Assembly (NCBI RefSeq): GCF_022201045.2
Contig: NC_068562.1
Location: 28,978,001-29,042,000, forward strand
Reading direction: 5' to 3'
Length of the DNA: 64,000 nt
Origin: Citrus sinensis
Taxonomy: Eukaryota; Streptophyta; Magnoliopsida; Sapindales; Rutaceae
Both the position numbers and the translations under genes were made by a program. Below the pieces are notes generated by a model, which saw only the letters and a program-made list of their open reading frames with translations, ran no database searches and was not told the DNA's origin. Below are positions 60,176 through 64,000 of the stretch, piece by piece. Position 1 is the first letter of the stretch; each line of letters starts with the position of its first letter.

Positions 60176-60539
60176 TGCATTTAGAGTTCAAATTCCGCTA
60201 GCCCATTCGCAGTTGCCTAAACTGTGGTTAAGAAACTACGACTTTTAAATAGGAATTGACAAACTATAGATAAAACAATTATAGTTTAGAAGTCTATCAA
60301 GCATAGTACAGAAGACTATTTCACTTTTATTGAAAAAATTGTTAGTATTACTAATGTGTAAAAAAAAAAAAAGTAATTTTATTTAGAAGCAATCATTTAT
60401 GAAAATTAATTTTAAGACACATCTACAATCTCTTTTAACTCTTCCTCTTTGTCTCTGATTGTCCAAGCCCATAACTGGAAACTTGAGATTTGTTTGGAAG
60501 CCCAAAGCTGCAAGCCATCTCCATTAGAAGCATTTTACA

Positions 60540-60598
60540 TATATATAGAGAGAGAGAGAGAGAGAGACACACACACAAACACACACACACACACACAC
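60540..60598. repeat. Compound (TA)n(GA)n(CA)n microsatellite
   Basis: TATATATA, about 13 GA units, then CA units with one AAA interruption. Confidence 0.95.
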
Positions 60599-61169
60599 CA
60601 CCGATACAAAGAAGTCAATATTGTGGCTAATGATAATGCAATGAACCGAGAGCTCACCCTACTTTTTGTGGAGACTCTCTCTTACAATCACTTCCTTGTA
60701 TATTTTATATTTTACATTAAAAAGCACTTTTATCAGGAGCTGAAATTATGACACGGGGGTGAGGAAGCCATCAAAGAATATGAATATCCCCATCAATTCA
60801 ATTCAGATCAACGGTTCAGATGATCAAAAAAGTGACTGCTGCAAAATCTCGTGTGAGCCACAGCTTCTCTGAAAAGGATCGATGTCCCATCAATCCACAT
60901 TTTTGAATTTGATAGATAGCTAGCTAGCTCGCTCGCTCGATCGAAATCTTTGTAGTTGGCCGAGAGATTGCGCTCCCAAACAAAACAGTTAAAAGTTAGT
61001 AGTTTTACAAGTTCAAGTAACTTAAATGAGACATAATTAGGTAAGTGATTTGAAAGTGTTCATATCGCCACGTAGATCATTATGTATCATCTGATTAAAA
61101 TAGAAAAAAAAAAGAAGAAAAAATCTACTGGACGATGTTACCTTCATTTCATGTGGTGAGCGGCAAGGC

Positions 61170-61185
61170 ACGCGCGCGCGCGCGT
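61170..61185. repeat. (CG)7 alternating tract
   Basis: Alternating CG in an otherwise AT-rich region; alternating CG of this kind can adopt Z-DNA and is rare in methylated plant genomes. Confidence 0.9.
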
Positions 61186-62554
61186 TAGCTTGTTGAAACT
61201 ATCAAACAGTGACACGTGGCAATGCCGCCTGCCAAATTGCGCCTGTGTAATTTTGTATGACTCAATACAATTTTATAATTATCAACCGTAAAGAATTGTC
61301 ATGCGAATATATATTTATGGGTAATGATAAATATCTAAATTTTTTAATCTCAAAAATTATTTTAAATAATATGTAATTTATTAATTAATTTATAAAATTT
61401 AAATAAATAAATTATATTATTTTTACTAACTAAATGATGAATGATACATCATTTAATTTTTTTTTAAAATAAATAATTTAGAATATACAACACCATTGTA
61501 TATTTATATGTTCGACAAAATAATTTAATGAATATTTACATTAATTGACCAAATGGTGAATAATTATATACATGCTATATTATTGAAATTGTAAATTAAT
61601 CAAACAATTTCAGTATCACTTACTATATTCTTGCTACATTTTTTTTTAATCAAATATATTGTCTTTATCATCAACAACTCTAAATTGTACATTAATGGAG
61701 TTAGGGATCAATAATGGCAGCTTTTGGAAGCATTAGGTGCACAATTGGAACTTGGAATACGTAAAAATTCAGGATTTAAGGGCTGGGGCTTGGTCCTGTA
61801 GGGCAAATACAGACCATAGGTTATAAAAATAAATAAATAAATAAGACGTAGAAATGATAAAGACGTACAGTATCAATCCGAACCCAAGTTGTGTAATTAA
61901 AACATGTCATTAATTGTTATAAATTATCATTAAATATAGTTTCTTTTTGGTTTTGATAGTTGCAGCGAACTTTGTTGTTGTTGAACTGATCTATCCATCG
62001 AAACGAATGAGATTATTTGATCATTTTCTTGTGCTTTCTTTCAAACAATACTTAATAAATTAATTCTCATTAAATATAAGAAAAAGTGATGAAATTGGGA
62101 AGAGTAGTGAGAAAATTATCAGGAAAGTGAGAGAAAATATCAGCAGAGATCATGGACAAGACTGTGAAAGATTCTCTGAGGTTCCTCCATTATAACCCTA
62201 GATTTAAATTATTATTATTATTATTATTTTTATTTATAGTTCCTGAATTGGTCAAAGGCTGTGGGTGTTGGAGAACATTAATCTATTTTTGATCTTTATT
62301 AATTTACTATTAGTTTGTTATGCAAATTAACTAATCTAATAATCCCTTAACACTGAAACCATCAGGCAATATTAATATAATTGTTGCACAAAACATGAGA
62401 CAATTATTAGATAATGTTTGATGAATCAATTTTATTTTTCATTCTAAATTTCTTTTGAAAGGTAATGGCTGTGATGGTTGTTATCTTTTCTTTATACCAT
62501 TCAACAACCATCTCCTCTAATTTGTTTGCTTGCCCACCTCATTATTCCCACAAA

Positions 62555-62566
62555 TTATATAAAAAA
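62555..62566 (+). promoter_or_regulatory. Possible TATA box of the VQ gene
   Basis: TTATATAAAAAA lies about 600 bases before the main ATG and 350 before the first upstream ORF. A W-box (TTGACC, 62705-62710) lies between. CT-rich leader sequence begins near 62830. Start site not determinable. Confidence 0.35.
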
Positions 62567-62912
62567 GGGTACTTGTTATTCAAATTTCATTTTTAATTTT
62601 CTTTTAATTTGGGAAAAAAAGGAAAAAATACTATCGACTTCACTCAACCTCAAACATTTTTCTTGTTTTCACACTATGAATCAAAACCACAACTCTCTCA
62701 GACTTTGACCAGTTAGATATTGCAACAAGCTAGCTCACACTTTTTTGGTTCTCTCTCACATGGCTGCCCCACTCTTGTAATCCTTTGGCTCCAAATCCAT
62801 AACCAGAAACCTCTCAAAAGAAAAAAAAAAATCCTTCCTCTCTTCTTTTTCTCTCACTCTTCGTAATACAAAACCCTAATTTTCTCATACCCTTTGGTTG
62901 CTCAAAGGCCAA

Positions 62913-62969
62913 ATGTTTGCAGATCAGAGCTCTAAAGGCAACAACAACAACAACATGGGTACTTTCTGA
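62913..62969 (+). other. Upstream ORF 1 in the VQ gene leader (18 codons)
   Basis: ATG to TGA encoding MFADQSSKG, five Asn, MGTF. It is in the same frame as the main ORF, but its TGA closes it. A second uORF of 11 codons (MSLFVCKQPSK) lies at 63050-63085. Both could lower main-ORF translation; alternatively this is a spliced 5' exon. Confidence 0.45.
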
Positions 62970-63155
62970 TACGTCTCATATCTCTTTGCTTCCAGAAGAT
63001 CTCTCTTTGTCTCTTTCCTTGTATTTATTTACACACCGTGCGGCTTTAAATGAGTCTCTTTGTGTGCAAGCAACCAAGCAAGTAAGCAAAGTAAGCAAAA
63101 GAAAATCTCAGTTTCTTGTCTACCTTTCTTTTTTATCTTCTTTTTGGGGGGTCTA

Positions 63156-64000
63156 ATGGATTCTGGTAATAGCAATAGTATGCAATCTTCAAGTGGTGGT
63201 GGTGGTGATGAAGAGTATGATTCACGCGCTGACTCCATTTCTTCTTTCTTGAATAATAACTCATCAAGTTACCCCCCACCGCCGGCGCCGGCACCGGCGC
63301 AGCAGCAGCACCACCACCACCACCACCTTCACCAGCCTTCTTTGTTTGACCATTTGTCATCAAACTACAACTTTGATCCTTTATCAGCATCATCCTCATC
63401 ATCATCAAGATTATCATCATCACTACCACTCAATACAAACCATCACCCAAATTCTCTCCTTAATCTTGATATGGTTTGGTCCAAAAGCTTAAGATCTGAG
63501 CCCAATTGCACCGATCTTGGTGGGTTGTTTGTTCCCTCCTCTTCGTCGTCAGCAACTGCTTTTCCAGCTTTACACGTTTCTCCTCGAGAAGGAGGAACTG
63601 AAAGCGTGTCATCAAAAGCTCCATCTTTTTTAGCGACGGCTCCAGGGCCTGGTCTAAATATCGACCAATCCCATATCAACCTTAACAACAGCAGCAACCA
63701 GCACAGTACTATGATGGTTCGGAACCCGAAAAAGAGATCAAGGGCTTCAAGGCGTGCTCCAACAACTGTGCTCACAACAGATACTACCAACTTTAGAGCT
63801 ATGGTTCAAGAATTCACTGGGATTCCTGCACCACCCTTTACATCTTCACATTTCCCAAGAACAAGGCTTGATCTATTTGGTAATTCTTCATCAACTTCTT
63901 CTAGCTTGATGATGAGATCAACTATAGGTTCCCATCTGGATTCTTCACTGCCACAACCACCTTCTTCTTATAATCTTTTGAGACCATTCGCTCAAAAACT
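63156..64000 (+). CDS. VQ-motif protein, partial at right edge
   Basis: Frame open from ATG to the window end: 281 codons, no stop reached. It starts MDSGNSNSMQSSSGGGGDEE, then runs of Ser, Pro/Ala, Gln and His (HHHHHH at about 55-60), a basic patch NPKKRSRASRRAP that may be a nuclear localisation signal, then PTTVLTTDTTNFRAMVQEFT with the VQ core FxxxVQxxTG at residues 213-222 (F213, V217, Q218, T221, G222) and GIPAPPF after it, as usual in the family. VQ proteins are nuclear cofactors of WRKY factors and of MAPK signalling. The visible composition and motif position resemble the VQ22-like group, but the C-terminus is missing. No intron is seen, which is typical. Confidence 0.93.
   Translation, partial: MDSGNSNSMQSSSGGGGDEEYDSRADSISSFLNNNSSSYPPPPAPAPAQQQHHHHHHLHQPSLFDHLSSNYNFDPLSASSSSSSRLSSSLPLNTNHHPNSLLNLDMVWSKSLRSEPNCTDLGGLFVPSSSSSATAFPALHVSPREGGTESVSSKAPSFLATAPGPGLNIDQSHINLNNSSNQHSTMMVRNPKKRSRASRRAPTTVLTTDTTNFRAMVQEFTGIPAPPFTSSHFPRTRLDLFGNSSSTSSSLMMRSTIGSHLDSSLPQPPSSYNLLRPFAQK

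Larger units (their letters stand above)
54889..62554. other. Intergenic region, no recognisable gene
   Basis: 7.7 kb of AT-rich DNA upstream of two divergently placed genes. Contains simple repeats, a SINE-like segment, a tandem dimer and a perfect palindrome (listed separately). Open frames up to 91 codons have no domain and show Phe/Ile/Lys-rich chance composition. Confidence 0.5.

Noticed and set aside
1..64000. CRISPR array, bacterial operon, phage or organellar insert
   Set aside because: Repeats are microsatellites and transposon parts. All genes are plant nuclear with introns, and no spacer-like array or organelle gene block is present.

Overview
This window is nuclear DNA from a flowering plant, most probably a woody eudicot; a Citrus-like genome is my guess, not something I can prove here. 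The evidence is AT-rich sequence, genes split by GT-AG introns, plant-specific families (a TTL-type TPR protein, a PLAT protein, a VQ protein, an NDR1/HIN1-like LEA_2 protein, the embryo-type SDH2) and dense plant transposons. No bacterial, organellar or CRISPR features were seen.

Host genes in order: the 3' end of a trehalose-6-phosphate phosphatase gene (+, cut by the left edge); an intronless NDR1/HIN1-like LEA_2 membrane protein (-, 13.6-14.4 kb); a two-exon secreted PLAT/LH2 protein (+, 30.1-30.7 kb); a five-exon TTL-type TPR co-chaperone-like protein without the usual C-terminal thioredoxin domain (-, 32.3-36.1 kb); a seven-exon SCO1/HCC2-like mitochondrial protein with an apparent one-base frameshift in exon 5 (-, 40.8-44.3 kb); a four-exon succinate dehydrogenase iron-sulfur subunit of the SDH2-3 (embryo) type with RY and ABRE motifs just upstream (-, 53.2-54.8 kb); and a VQ-motif gene running off the right edge (+, from 63.16 kb). 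These genes do not form one pathway. HCC2 and SDH2 both encode mitochondrial proteins, but they lie 9 kb apart with a retrotransposon between them.

Transposons fill much of the rest. At 6.6-12.0 kb is a Mutator-like element (MULE-1) with about 115 bp inverted repeats, a broken transposase on the minus strand, a DUF1985-like ORF on the plus strand and a nested 683 bp hAT-like element. From 15.9 to 27.2 kb lies a LINE split by a 1,135 bp solo LTR; its A-rich 3' tail abuts an 8 kb MULE-2 that carries a decayed transposase, a small intact GRF-zinc-finger/transmembrane ORF and a nested 1,632 bp solo LTR. At 27.9-29.1 kb is a 1.27 kb non-autonomous MULE with a perfect 9 bp target duplication. At 44.9-52.5 kb is a decayed Copia element containing a 188 bp TRIM-like solo LTR, an LTR-like patch replacing part of the reverse transcriptase, and a 940 bp hAT-like element inside its 3' LTR. 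Target-site duplications let several of these be placed to the base.

The most interesting unexplained pattern is that both autonomous-type MULEs carry a second, unrelated ORF convergent with the transposase (GRF-TM in one, DUF1985 in the other), which recalls the mudrA/mudrB layout of maize MuDR. The long stretches at 1.1-6.6, 36.1-40.8 and 54.9-62.9 kb hold only simple repeats, SINE-like scraps and AT-rich sequence that I can recognise.
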